Below are positions 1 through 11,115 of a DNA stretch of 64,000 nucleotides, piece by piece (positions within the stretch are counted from its first letter, which is position 1; the number at the start of each line of letters is the position of its first letter). Below the pieces are notes generated by a model. It saw only the letters and a program-made list of their open reading frames with translations. It had not been told where the DNA came from and did no database searches. Origin of the DNA: Desmodus rotundus (lineage: Eukaryota > Chordata > Mammalia > Chiroptera > Phyllostomidae); NCBI RefSeq assembly GCF_022682495.2, contig NC_071390.1, positions 146,792,583 to 146,856,582 on the forward strand, in the 5' to 3' direction. The position numbers were made by a program, and so were the translations under genes.

Positions 1-740
1 GTTTAATATTACTTTAGAGCTCTATGGACATTTTGGGAAAATTTTAAATTCTTTCCTTCAGATACATTTGCAGAGGGAAATTTTTTTAGGTCAACATTTT
101 TGATATTGTGATGGCTAATGTTGTAAATGCCCTATTATCCATTCTACTCCAAATGATTAGTCTTTGCCGGCCATAGAAACTGCACAAGAGCTGCCAGTGA
201 CTGGTTTAGGAACAGGTGAGTGACCTAATCTTAGTCAACAAATAGGAGAGGAAGTCAAATGCACAGGTTGGGAGCTGGCTTCAGGGACACTTCATGGAAA
301 CATTCCAAATCCCTTGAAAACCATTTAAGAAATAGATTATTTCTCTTCATTCTCATGCTTTTGGTCGTGAGGCCTGACACAGTTTCAGTAATCTTCTACC
401 CTCTGTGACATCAACACCGATACGCAGAGGAGATCCAAGCAGAGAGAATGCAAAGAAGTGGACCCTGAGCCCTGACATACTGCCCTGGAGTGTGCCCCAT
501 CTTTGGACTTCTGTCATGAGAGATTATACGTTGTCTTATTGTTAAAGCTACTTTTAGTTGAGTTTCCTGTTAGTTACAGCTGAAAACATCCTACTGGTAC
601 CAATAAGTACTGAAAGATTGCTCTCCAGGAGAGCTGTATATTACTCATAACCACCCCCCCAATATCATGTTACAATAAATCTAAATGCCATTTGGTAATG
701 TGCGTGTATATGAATAAGATTTTTTATCAAAATTTGTCTG
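1..740. other. unassigned non-coding sequence
   Basis: No open frame, splice-bounded exon or repeat that I recognise is present. The stretch is AT-rich mammalian-type sequence with a short C7 run near 653-659. It may hold diverged repeats that only a profile search would reveal. Confidence 0.5.
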
Positions 741-830
741 ACTGATTTCAGGTTTGTTAGGGACTGAAGGTTTGTAGCTCCCCCAAAATTCATACAATGA
801 AACTCTAACCGGCTTTGGTGCCCGGGTGCC
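741..830 (+). repeat. possible start of a MaLR-type LTR (fragment)
   Basis: The words TTGTTAGGGACTGAAGG, CCCCCAAAATTCATACA and TGAAACTCTAACC follow each other as in the 5' end of MLT1/MST-type LTRs of the ERVL-MaLR group. The match fades after about 820, where the sequence turns GC-richer and I no longer recognise it. It is a remnant only. Confidence 0.35.
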
Positions 831-1003
831 TTCCTGTTTCCTGCAGCTGGCCAGCATTTGGGGGCCTGCTTTCTGGTTTGAGCTCAGCCCCATTCTCAGA
901 AATTCTCACTTTTCTGGGTGTCAAGGCCCTTACTTATATAAATAAATGGTCTGGACATATGATCTGTGAGGCCCTTGATTGTCTGTGGTTACTGTGCGTT
1001 TAA

Positions 1004-2570
1004 TTCTGAATGTCTCTGAGTATGAGACATGTCCTCTAACTGAAGGATCCAGAACTGGTAGGGAGGGGACCCTAGTAGGAGCCTTGCCTGATGTGGAGAT
1101 AACGGCCTGTCACCCTCCTGTCAAGCCCTAGCCCACAGTCAATGACATCAATGAAGGGCATTTCTGACATAACGAACAAGCTCCCTGGGCTTGTGGCTCT
1201 GAATAAGTTATAAAGCGCACACTCAACACTTGATACTTTTCATTAAGATTAAAGAACTCTCAAGTGCAAGTGACAGACTATGTTGATATATGATTGTAGT
1301 CATAACACTGTGCTTTTTTGTCTTCAGAGGAATTTTTCCCAGTCATGGATTTAACCTGACAACCAGACAACAAAGGTCCCTGATTATACTTAATAAGAAA
1401 ATTTAATAACCCCTTATTGAGTATTTTTGCTGCAGCCTTGGATTAACCTTTAACAAATAAAGCTTTAGTTGCCACACAGCCTCAAGAATGTTCTCCCTGT
1501 GATGAATGTGTCTAAGTCTGTGTGGACCTGAGGATGCTGGGGGCTGGGAGAGTCACACTGTAGTTGGACTGACCTCTAGGGAGCCAGCCCTACTGAATCA
1601 ATGATGCCAGGATGCTAGGAATGACTTCCAAGGCCCACGCCCCATCACCGTCTTCCACTATACTACAAAATACAGAAACCCACTTCTCCAGATATTTAAA
1701 TACTAGACAGAACTAAACAGCAGAATAGTTCCTGCAAAGATTTATTTATAAATGGTCATCTATTTAAAAATTGAATGAGGGCTCACTGTGGGTCACAACA
1801 TTGGGGGAAAGGCATAATGTGACTAAGCAGCTGGTGTTGTCATGGAAACTAATCCACATAATGTAGACAAGGAAAAACAGATAAAAAGTGTTCCTATTTC
1901 ATGTTATGAAAGAATGCTTATTCACTATCTTAGCATAAGATAGTCCAGAAGAACAAGCCAGAAGAGAATTTGTAAGAAAACCTGTAGAAAGAATAGATAA
2001 TATTGTAGGAACTTTCTGTATTGTTCTCCCATCAATCTTTCCTCTGGTTTTGGTACTGGTTTCCTCTGGTTTTGGTAGATGATACTACAGCAAATCCTTT
2101 GTATTTGTTGTAACAATTTGCCATACTGTTCCCTGTAGAGCCAAAGGGCTGTTAATTTACTATCATTTTTATAATGATGGCCTTGAAGATCTTTTAAGGA
2201 AATTAATGTGTAATACAAATGTGTATTTTTTTTGTGGTTAAGCTGGATAAATGTAAAGTTTGAGTTATGTGTAGTTATGACTTTTTTTCACTTTCAGGTA
2301 AGCCTAGAATTTTATTATTGACACGGAATGACAGTAAGAACTTATTACATGTTTCTGTGTATTTGCATGATGCATGATATACTTTTATCAAGTAAAAGAG
2401 TTTCTAGTACATTACATTGTATATTTAATATACAAATTGTATATATTATATATGTGTATATGCATTCTAACAAAGCCTTATATGCCTAATTATGTACTAG
2501 ATCTTATTTGCTGAAAGTTCTTTTTCTACTGCTGTATGTGTTTGAAATCAAGATCTCTGGCTTCCAGATA
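1004..2570. other. unassigned non-coding sequence
   Basis: No gene or clear repeat is recognised. The stretch holds a short tandem duplication at 2038-2077 (listed separately) and AT-rich TATATA/TGTATA runs around 2420-2465. A 97-codon minus-strand open frame at 1925-2218 crosses the tandem duplication and resembles no family I know. Confidence 0.5.
2038..2077. repeat. 22-bp tandem duplication
   Basis: The 18-mer TTTCCTCTGGTTTTGGTA occurs at 2038-2055 and again, identical, at 2060-2077. The period is 22 bp and the array is about 1.8 units. This is a local tandem duplication with no evident function. Confidence 0.85.
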
Positions 2571-2579
2571 TATTTTTAA

Positions 2580-4430
2580 TTGGGAACAGATGTGCCCCTT
2601 CACATTGTGGGTAAATTATTTGTGACTGTGGTATGTGTTCCTCCAAGACTTTGCCCCCAGATGCCTTTTTTCTGCTCCCCTAGGAAGGTAACTGGTGAGT
2701 CTCAGGGGCGGCCAGCTCCAAAGCCTGGAGGCTTAGGGAGGACATGTTATGGCTATGCAAACGCCATCCCAGTGAGGCCTGTCCTTACAGGCTGGGCAGA
2801 CACTGAGGAGAGCCCTCCTGGTCCCTCGAGGAGGGTGCACTTATGATTTCTGTCCTTGTCATTGAGCAAGATGACTACTGCTGAGACCAGACAAGCCCTG
2901 GAGCAGAGTGTCCCCTTTAGCTTCCAGATTCAGTATCCACATCACTGACCAGGCAAACGCGTTGACCTGCTTCTGTAGGCTGTGCAGAGGTGACTGGATG
3001 TTGTCCAAATCCTGTTTTCTCTGCCAGGCGGTGGCACAGCCAGCCTGTGGGACGAACGAAAGGAGGGTGTGGTGATGCTGTGGGTCAGCCATCTTAGAGG
3101 GAAAGAAACATGATCAGTGGAGGTAAATACAACCAAAGTTCCTTCATTTCTTTAAAGGTCGGTGTTCTGTAGAAAATGGAGGTGAAATGGGTACTCAGTC
3201 TGGACCCCAGTGTTACTCTGCCCAGGACTTTGTCATCAAGGCATCTGTGATAGTGCCTGTGTCCAGTTGGGGACCACAGAAGAGCAGCGTCTCCTGACCA
3301 TTCTCTGCAGGTAGTGAAGTGAGTGGGCGTGGACCCCTGGAAATTCACAGTCCCCTCTTCTCCTATTCAGGACAGTGGGGGCACTGCCGATGGCTCTTCT
3401 TCCCAGGTCTCTGGGACTGCAGACTTCCCCCAATTTTGCACTTGCTGTTCTAGGTCACATATACTGATATGGAGTTCTTTCTTCTCTTTTTCCCTCCCTT
3501 TTAACTTAAGAAAAAAAAAAATCTTTCATTCCCTTATTTAAGAACCTGAAAGACCAGAAGTCATGAATGAGAAAGCTGGTTAAGAGTTACTGTGCAAGAA
3601 GAAGAATAGCTTCACATCCCCACATAAAAGGAAATGTGTTCTGACGGCGCTCTCGACTTACCTTTGGAATTTTGGGACATTGTCGCAGGACAGTGGGAGT
3701 TTAAGCCCAGACCAAGTGGTCTGAAATTAGTAATTGAAGCTGTCCTGGCTTCACTGTGACTCAAACTGCTAGCACTTCATTTCCTCTGGGATGCAGCCTG
3801 GCTGCCCCAGAACAGTGATTGCACAGAACAGTGTCAAGGTCCTAGCAACCTATTCAGGAGCTCTGTAGGGATCGGGTGACCCCCCTGAGGTGTGCAAATG
3901 CACTGCAGGCCAGCCCAGCTCCTCCCAAGCTCATTCCCAGCCACCCTGCTGTTTATGAAACAGCCGAGTAAAGAAAGCACAGGGAAGAAACGGTGTCTCT
4001 TTTGGGTAGAGGCTATTCACAAGTTGCCAGAGTGATGTGATCGCAGTGTGGGCTCCAGGCGGCTGGAGGAGGAACAATGAAGTAAATGGGAGGTCTAACT
4101 GGACACGAAACAATGATTAAATAGTTGATATTTCTTTGTGTCAGGCTCTCGCTTTGTTGGTGTGAACATGGATACTCAACTTGACCTTACTTAACAGTTT
4201 GAGGTTAGGCATCCCAGAGACCCAGCCTCAGAAGACATGTGAAAAATGTCCACTGCTCAAGAGGAGTATTCAAATGTACAAGGCTGATGCTGCAGTTTTA
4301 TGTCCATTTTCTTCAGTGTGGAACCGCCTGCACACGTGAATGGAAAGGCTGTACCATTGGCTATTTACCCACTAATGACTATGCTTGTAATGCAGTCTGG
4401 CAGGAGCAATGGCAATATTAAAATAAAGGA
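2580..4430. other. unassigned non-coding sequence, moderately GC-rich
   Basis: The stretch 2580-3450 is richer in G and C than its surroundings and has several short overlapping open frames on both strands, none above about 90 codons and none recognisable. I see no convincing splice-site-bounded exon. A diverged LTR is possible for 2690-3450 but cannot be supported from sequence alone. Confidence 0.4.
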
Positions 4431-4480
4431 AAAAACTGATGATAACTTCGTATATATATATATCTAGAAGTAAATAGATT

Positions 4481-4510
4481 TTCAATAGATAGATTTATCT
4501 ATCTATTGAA
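4481..4510. repeat. perfect 13-bp inverted repeat (hairpin) in a GATA-rich tract
   Basis: TTCAATAGATAGA at 4481-4493 is the exact reverse complement of TCTATCTATTGAA at 4498-4510, with a 4-nt loop TTTA. It follows a (TA)n run at 4450-4463. It is probably a microsatellite-derived palindrome. Confidence 0.8.
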
Positions 4511-5277
4511 GCAGCTGCATCTTTACAAGTTAGCTGTTTAACTGGTAAAGGGCAGTTAAGCTTAATTAATGTGACCTTAGCACCTTAAGTTAAAAACTCC
4601 CCGTGAGGGTTATGAATTCACAGAGTGAAAGGGAGTTGCCCATTTAATAGCTAATTTGATGGCTAATATGCTTTCTTACTGTATCATTTTCTAGATTTTC
4701 ATGCTGACAATGCAGTATTTCTTTGATTTCTGTTAAATCAAGGATATTTAAAACAATTTTTGTTTTCTAAAACTAGAAAAGTAATATACCCTTTACAGAA
4801 GATTTGAGGTGTTTTTTTCTTTAAACTAATGTAGCATATTTCTTGTGCCTCTAGTCCAAGAAGCAAACATGTACCTACTAGATTACCAATGCTTTGGCTG
4901 AGTCACATACTGCTGTTGAGTTATTATTTAACTACAATGAACAACAGCTCTGTGAAGAGGTCAGTGAGAGCCCAGGCCCCAGCCCAAGGCTGTTTTTAGT
5001 AATAAGTGAACAGGTCAGTCAGCACCAGTCAGTGGTGTTGGCTTCTGTTCTTAATATTTGACAGAATTAAAAAGCTTCTTAGGTACCTAATTTCCTACCA
5101 GGGGGAAGCTTAAAACTAAAAAATCTGGAGATTTAAATGCATTGATTAAAATTCAGTTGTGGGAGAACAAGAAAGAATGTTTGAGAATTCTCTTCACAAT
5201 CATGTGATCATCAGTATAAAACATTTTTTACAACATGTGACTAAGGTAAAATTAAATATAACAAAGTGAACTAATCT
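4511..5277. other. unassigned AT-rich sequence
   Basis: I see no gene and no recognised repeat here. Confidence 0.45.
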
Positions 5278-5293
5278 AAAATATAAAGCTCAG

Positions 5294-5478
5294 CGTGGGG
5301 GGTGGTGGAGGGTGGAGAGTGCCTGATACACAATGACATAAGATAGTTTGACTTTGGGTGGTGGGCACACAGTGCAATATACAGATTTTGTATCATAAAA
5401 ATATACACTTGAAACTTATATGATCCTATTAACCAATGTTACCCCAATAAAGTTAATAAAAATTATAAAAAATAAAAT
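5294..5478 (+). mobile_element. 5'-truncated L1 3' end with target-site duplications
   Basis: The sequence has the 3' end common in laurasiatherian/bat L1s: GTGGGCACACAGTGCAATATACAG, a TATCATAAAAATATACACTTGAAA stretch, then ACCCCAATAAAGTTAATAAA and an A-rich tail. It is bracketed by an identical 16-bp direct repeat, AAAATATAAAGCTCAG, at 5278-5293 and 5479-5494. Those are target-site duplications, so this is a discrete, strongly 5'-truncated retrotransposition event. No coding sequence remains. Confidence 0.8.
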
Positions 5479-6802
5479 AAAATATAAAGCTCAGTGACGT
5501 TATTCTCTGTATAAACAGCCATGTGACCACCACACACATCAAGATTTAGAACTTGTCTGTTACCCTGGAAAGTTCCCTTTTTCACTACCCTAATTTAACC
5601 ACTATTTTGCTTCCTTTCTTTCTTTCTTTCATAGATTAGCTTGGTCTGTTTTTCAGTTTTGCTTTCTGTTGTGCATCTGGCTTTTACTCCATGTAAGTGG
5701 ATTTAAAGTTACATACAGTCGAATTCATGTTTTCTTTGTATACATCCTATGAATTTAACACTTACGTAGATTCCTGTAACCACCTCCACAATCAGGATGC
5801 AGAAGAGTTCTGTTGGTCCCCAAATTTCACATTAGAGTCAAATGCTCTCCACCTGTAACCCAACCCCCTCCCCTCCCCCGAGGAACCACTGCTCTCTTCT
5901 TTCTCCCCATGGTTTTGCCTTTTCCCAAAGTGTCGTATGAATCACACACGTTGCCTTCAATGCTGGCTTTTTTTCACTTAGCACAATGCATCTGAGATTT
6001 TTTTTCCACGTGTAGCAGTAGTTTGTTTCTCCTTATTGCTCAGCAGTATTCCTTTGTGTGACTATATTCCAATTGTTCATTCTACTGTTGACACTCATTT
6101 AAGTGCTCACCATGCTTTGTCTTTATGAATAACAGCTGCTAAAAACATTTCTGAACAAGGTTTTGTGGGCATATCGACTAATTTCTCTTCAGGCTGTGCC
6201 TAAGAGTAAAATTGCTAAATTGTAATGTAAGTATAAGTTTCACTTTATTAGCAACTGCTAACCAGTTTTCCAAACTAATTATACTGTTTCACACTCTCAC
6301 CAGTGATACACAGAAGTTCCAGCTCCTCTACATTCTTACCCACCCCTAGTCTTTTTAATTTTGCCATTCTGGTGGTGGTCTCTTGATATCCACTGTGGTT
6401 TAATTTAAATTTCCTGATGACTAATGATGTTGCATACCTTTTAATGTATTTATTGACCATTCTTATGTACTTTTATGATTATCTATTTATTGTTGATTTG
6501 TAAGAATTACTTATGTATTTTTCATACCAATCCTTTGTTAAATATATGCACTGTGAATATTTTCTCCCAGTCTGTATATGATGGGTTCACTCTGCAAATG
6601 ATGTTTTTGATGAACAAAAGTTTTAAATTTTGATGTCTTATTTTATCACATTTTTTTCACATAATTAGTATTTTTTGTGTCTTAGCCAAGATATTTTCCC
6701 CAAAGTTACCAAAGACATTATTTTATGATTCCCTCCCAAACCTTTACAGTGTTAGCATTCACACTTCAGTATTTGACCCATGTCCATCAGAATTATTTTT
6801 GC

Positions 6803-6830
6803 ATGCGTGTGCGCATGTGCGCGTGTGTAG
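6803..6830. repeat. alternating purine-pyrimidine run (TG/CG)
   Basis: A GCATGCGTGTGCGCATGTGC-type run is almost perfectly alternating purine/pyrimidine and contains several CpG and CpA steps. Such tracts can adopt Z-DNA, but nothing here shows a function. Confidence 0.6.
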
Positions 6831-7450
6831 TGTGGGGTAACAAAAAAATCTGGTTGTTCCACGCTATACAGAAAAGTTTTCTTCCCCTTACTGAATTTTA
6901 TTGGTTCCTTTACTGAAAAATCAAGTGATTATATGTGTGTGGGACTACTTTTGGACTTTTGATTCTGTCTGATTAACCTATTTGTCTATTCTTACGCCAG
7001 TGCCATGGATTTTAAATTACTATAGCTTTATAGTATGTGTTGAAACATGGTAAGGTAAACCCTTCTCCTTCTTTTCTTTCTCTTATTCATTTTCTTCTTC
7101 CTCCTCCTTTTCCTTCTTTAAGATTGTTTTGATTATATAGATCTTTTACATTTCATGTAAGTTTTATAATCAGCTTGTTTATTTAAAAAAATTCTTCAGG
7201 GTTGGGACAGATTGCATTGAATCTACAGGTCAACTCAGCAGACTTGATACCTTAATAATTTTGGGTCTTTCTATTCACAAATATGCTAATTCTCTCCATT
7301 TATTTAGGTGTTTTTGAAATTCTCTTAGCAATGTTTTGTGGTGTTTTTAAAAATTCTCTGAGCAATATATTGTAGAGGATTTGCACATCTTTCATTAATT
7401 TTATTCCTAGATATTTGGGGATATTGTAAATAATATTTTTATTTTGATAA

Positions 7451-8029
7451 TATATTCATAACATAAAATTTACCATTTTAACCACTTTTAAATGTACAGT
7501 TCAGTGGCATTAAGTACATTCATATCATTGTACACTACGACTATCATCACTCTCCATCTCCAAACTTTTTCATGAACCTAAACAGAAAGTCTACACCCAT
7601 TAAACAATAACTTCTAATTCTTGTCCTCCAGCCTCTGGAAAGCACAACTTTGCTCCTGTTTCTATGAATTTCACTGCTCTAGGAACCTCATGTAAGTGGA
7701 ATCATGCAATATTTGCCCTTTAGTGTCTGGTTTATTTCACTTAGCACAATATGTTCAATGTTCAACCATGTTGTAGCATGTATTATAATTTCATTGCCTT
7801 TTAAGGCTGAATAATATTCCATGGTATGTGTATACCGCATTTTATTTATCCACTCATCTATGGACGGTTATTTCCATCACTTGTCTACTGTGAGTAGTGC
7901 TTTTGATAACATTGGTATGCAAATATCTGTTTGAGTATTCTCTTCCGTACTGTTTTTATACGACCAGAGGTGCAATTGATCACATGATAATTCTATGTTT
8001 AACTTTTCTGGAAATAAATTATATTTAAA
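7451..8029 (-). mobile_element. second L1 3'UTR fragment nested in the older L1, antisense
   Basis: From ATTCATAACATAAAATTTACC to the region near 8000 the sequence follows the complement of a mammalian L1 3'UTR (ACAGTTCAGTGGCATTAAG, then TTAGCACAATATGTTCAA, then GGCTGAATAATATTCCATGG). The flanks carry a near-identical direct repeat, TTTTTATTTTGATAA at 7436-7450 and TTTTTATTTTGAAAT at 8030-8044. The older L1 resumes after the second copy. This supports a nested insertion. Confidence 0.65.
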
Positions 8030-8400
8030 TTTTTATTTTGAAATTATTTGTTGTTAGTACTTAGAAATGAAATTTCATTTTTAAATTGCTTGTTGTTAGT
8101 AATTAGAAGTAAAATGAATTTTGGATGCCCCTTTATATCCCGTGACCTTGCTAAAGTCCCTCACCATGTGTAATAGATGTAGATTCACTCAATGTTAAAC
8201 AGAAATGGTAAGGTAGACATCCTCATCATATTCCCAACCTAAGGAGGAAAGAGTTCAATATTTCACCATTAAGTGTTGTGTTAGGTCTAGAATTTCTTTT
8301 TGTAGATACCTTTGGTCTGATTGAGAGAGTTCCCTAATATTCCCAGCTTGCCAAGTGTTTTTAAAAATATAAATGGATATTAAATTCAGTAAATTTTAGT

Positions 8401-9280
8401 GTTTTTGGTGACCTGAATATGATAATTTGAATGAATGTTATTTATTAACTAATATTTATTGAGTATATGGCAGTAAACAAAGGATATAAAAATTACTTCC
8501 CTCTTGGAGCTTACATTATAGTGTATAGAGATAAACTATAAACACAATGTATTATACTAGAAGGTAGCAAGTACTATAATGAAGATAAAGCAAAGGAAAG
8601 GGTACAGTTCCATGGCTAGAGGAAGAGGTTGCAATTTTAAATAGAATGGTCAGAGAAGGACTTACTGAATGGATGATATTAGAACAAATAACTGAAGTTG
8701 ATAAGTAAAGAAGTCTGGCAAATATCTGGAAAAAATGTGGCAGATATCTGAGAAAAGGGTGCTCAACTCAAGCAGTAAATACAAAACTTGAAGGTAGAAC
8801 TCTACTTCATGTGCTTGGGGACAACAGGAGAGAATGTATGACTGGAGGGGAGCGAGGAAATGGCAGAATAACAGGGGTGGTAGTAGCAGTAGTAGTCACA
8901 GGAATAATAATAATAGCAATGACCATAAATACCAATACCTAACAGTTGTTTTTTTGCCAGACACTGTTCCAAATTCATTAAATAGTGACAACAACAGATA
9001 AAGTCAGAGAAGTAAGGTAAGGTAAGATAGTGAGTAGGTCAAGTCACCAGGTGCCCTTGTTGGCCAGAATAAGAATTTTTGATTCTAGTGAGATGTGGAG
9101 CCACTTGGAGATTTTGAGCAGGTACATGATGATTTAACTGAAGCATGAATAAGAGTACTCAGGCTGTTGTGTTGAGAATAGAACGTAAGGAAGACAAGGG
9201 TTGAAGTAGGAAGACCAATTAGGAAGTTGTTGTAATAATCTGCAACGTCAACAGTAACTTGTAGGAGGTGAGCAATAGTG
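8401..9280 (-). mobile_element. L2 (CR1-like LINE), antisense
   Basis: The + strand reads as the complement of an L2 3' region. It starts with the tail part (AATATTTATTGAGTATATGG, then AAACAAAGGATATAAA), continues through AGAGAAGGACTTACTGAATGG and CTGGCAAATATCTGG, and reaches CTGTTGTGTTGAGAATAGAA with GGAAGACCAATTAGGAAGTTG near 9160-9235. The order matches an uninterrupted but diverged element about 880 bp long. Nothing coding survives. Confidence 0.7.
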
Positions 9281-9282
9281 AG

Positions 9283-9428
9283 CAAAGAGAGAGAGAGATT
9301 GACTTGCTACCCCACCCCTCCATGCAGTCACTGGTTGATCCCTGTATGTACCCTGGCCAGAGATCAACCTGGCAACACTGGCATATTGGACAGAGCTCCA
9401 ACCAAATGAGATACCTAGACAGGGCTGT
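9283..9428 (-). mobile_element. tRNA-derived SINE, older bat type, antisense
   Basis: The complement begins AGCCCTGTCTAGGTATCTCA and has the A/B-box-like layout of a tRNA-derived SINE, including ATATGCCAGTGTTGCCAGG, GATCTCTGGCCAGGGTACAT and a terminal CT-rich region. It differs from the standard VES copies in the window and resembles the one at 29310-29476. It sits directly next to the antisense L2. TSDs are not clear. Confidence 0.65.
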
Positions 9429-10079
9429 AAATCAGTTTTCAGATGGTTTCTTTTGAAATCTGGATTTGACCTTGGGGTCATTGGCTGAAACTTTTTTCCT
9501 GTTTTACATGGTACCTGCTTACTGTTCTAATATGAAATTTATGGCTGTCATTTCAAATTTTCATAAGCAAGCATCCTTTAAGAGTTTGGAGATTGACGTA
9601 AGATTGTCAATTTTTCATTTTCTCAACTACTGTTTCACTAAAAGTTTTATTAGCTCTTACCATCATTTCATGAAGGGAAGAATCTATTTTTTATTTTTAA
9701 ATATATTTTATTGATTATGTTATTACAGTTGTCCCAATTTTTCCCCTTTCCCCCCCTCTACCCAGTACCCACATTCTCTCCAGCAAATCTTCTCCTTAGT
9801 TCATGTCCATGGGTCATGCATATAAGTTCTTTGGCTTCTCCATTTCTTATACTATTCTTAACACTCCCCTGTCTATTTTCTACCTACCAATTATGCTTTA
9901 TTCCTGCACCTTTCCCACCTTCCCCCTCCCAGCTGATAACCCTCCAGATGATCTCCCTATCTATGACTCTGTTCCTGTTCCGATTGTTTGCTTAGTTTGT
10001 TTTTTTTTTTGATTCACTTGTTTATAGTTGTGAATTTGTTGCCACTTTAATATTCATAGTTTTGATCTTCTTCTTGTTC

Positions 10080-11115
10080 TTAGAAAAGTCCCTTTAACAT
10101 TTCATATAATAAGGGCTTGGGGATGGTGAATTCCTTTAGCTTTAACTTGCCTGGGAAGCACTTTTTCTGCCCTTAAATTGTAAATGATAGCTTTGCTGGA
10201 TAGAGTAATCTAGGTTGTAGGTCCTTGCTTTTCATCACTTTGAATATTTCTTGGCAGTCTCTTTTTGCCTGCAAAGTTTCTTTTGAGAAATCAGCTGACC
10301 GTCTTATGGGAACTCCTTTGTAGATAACTCTCTGCTTTTCTCTTGCTGCTTTTAAGATTCTCTCTTTATCTTTAACCTTTGGCATTTTAGTTATGATGTG
10401 TCTTGGTGTGGTCTTCTTTGGGTCCAACTTGTTTTGGATTCTCTGTGCTTTCTGGACTTGTATGTCTATTTCCTTTACCAAATGAAGGAAATTTTCTTTC
10501 ACTACTCTTTTCAAATAAATTTTCAATTCCTTGCTCTTCCTTGTGTCCTCCTGGCGTCCCTATGATTCAGATGTTGGTACATTTGGAGATGTTCCAGAGG
10601 CTCCTTATATTATCCCTGTCTTTTTTGAATTGTTTTTTCTAATTGCTGTTCTTGTTAAATGCTTATTTTTTTCCTTATATTCCAAATTGTCGATTTGAGT
10701 CTCAGCTTTATCTCCTCCACTCTTGGTTCCCTGTAGATTTTTCCCTATTTCACTTAGTGTCATCTTTATTTCTTCCTGGGTCTTTTTTATGTTGTTGCCA
10801 TACTCAGTGAGTTCTTTGAGCATCCAGATCACCAGTGTTTTGAACGCTGTGTCTGATAGGTTGGTTATCTCTGTTTCATTTAGTTCTTCTTTTAAAAATA
10901 TTTTATTTATTTATTTTTAGACAGAGGGGAAGAGAGGGAGAGAGGGAGGGAGAGAAACATCATGTGTGGTTGCCTCTTACACGCCCTACACCAGGGAACC
11001 TGGCCCAAAACCTAGGCATGTGCCCTGACTGGGAATTGAACCAGCGACCCTTTGGTTTGCAGGCCAGTGCTCAATCCACTGAGCCACACCAGACAGGGCT
11101 CATTTAGTTCTTTCT
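10080..11115 (-). pseudogene. L1/HAL1 ORF1 remnant (RNA-binding protein)
   Basis: The longest surviving frame is 10173-10526 (117 codons). It carries the conserved core of L1 ORF1p, the trimeric RNA-binding protein that packages L1 RNA. Recognisable words include VKEIDIQVQKAQRIQNK, TPRHIITKMPKVKDKERILK, ADFSKETLQAKRDCQEIFK and LQPRLLYPAKLSF, which cover the RRM and C-terminal domain. A further frame at 10605-10832 (75 codons) continues upstream with a Lys/Glu-rich stretch (KELTEYGNNIKKTQEEIK) as in the coiled-coil part. A stop interrupts the C-terminus (after AKLSFTI) and frameshifts separate the pieces. The VES at 10889-11100 lies in the N-terminal part. It cannot make a full protein. Confidence 0.8.
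10889..11100 (-). mobile_element. VES SINE, antisense, inside the HAL1-like element
   Basis: The complement starts AGCCCTGTCTGGTGTGGCTC and runs through the tRNA-like promoter region (GGTTCAATTCCCAGTCAGGG), the CATGCCTAGG segment and a CT-rich region to an AAATAAATAAATAAAAT tail. The target word CATTTAGTTCTT is duplicated exactly at 10877-10888 and 11101-11112. This shows the SINE landed in the ORF1 region of the older element. Confidence 0.93.

Larger units (their letters stand above)
5495..8400 (-). mobile_element. old L1 (L1M-type), antisense, 3'UTR into ORF2
   Basis: On the + strand this reads as the complement of an old mammalian L1. Text typical of L1M 3'UTRs runs from about 5500 to 7190. 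It is followed at 7200-7435 and again at 8045-8400 by the complement of the ORF2 C-terminal region (for example TTTATTCCTAGATATTT, and AGGTAGACATCCTCATCATATT near 8210). No open frame longer than about 60 codons survives. The element is interrupted at 7451-8029 by a second L1 piece. Family assignment is by memory of consensus sequence, and a boundary between two L1s near 7190 is possible. Confidence 0.65.

Noticed and set aside
1925..2218. 97-codon minus-strand frame with two EQYxKxLQ-like words
   Set aside because: The similarity of the two words is limited and the frame crosses a 22-bp tandem duplication. No family recognised.
9283..9428. functional tRNA gene
   Set aside because: The tRNA-like boxes belong to a SINE with a CT-rich body and no intact cloverleaf.
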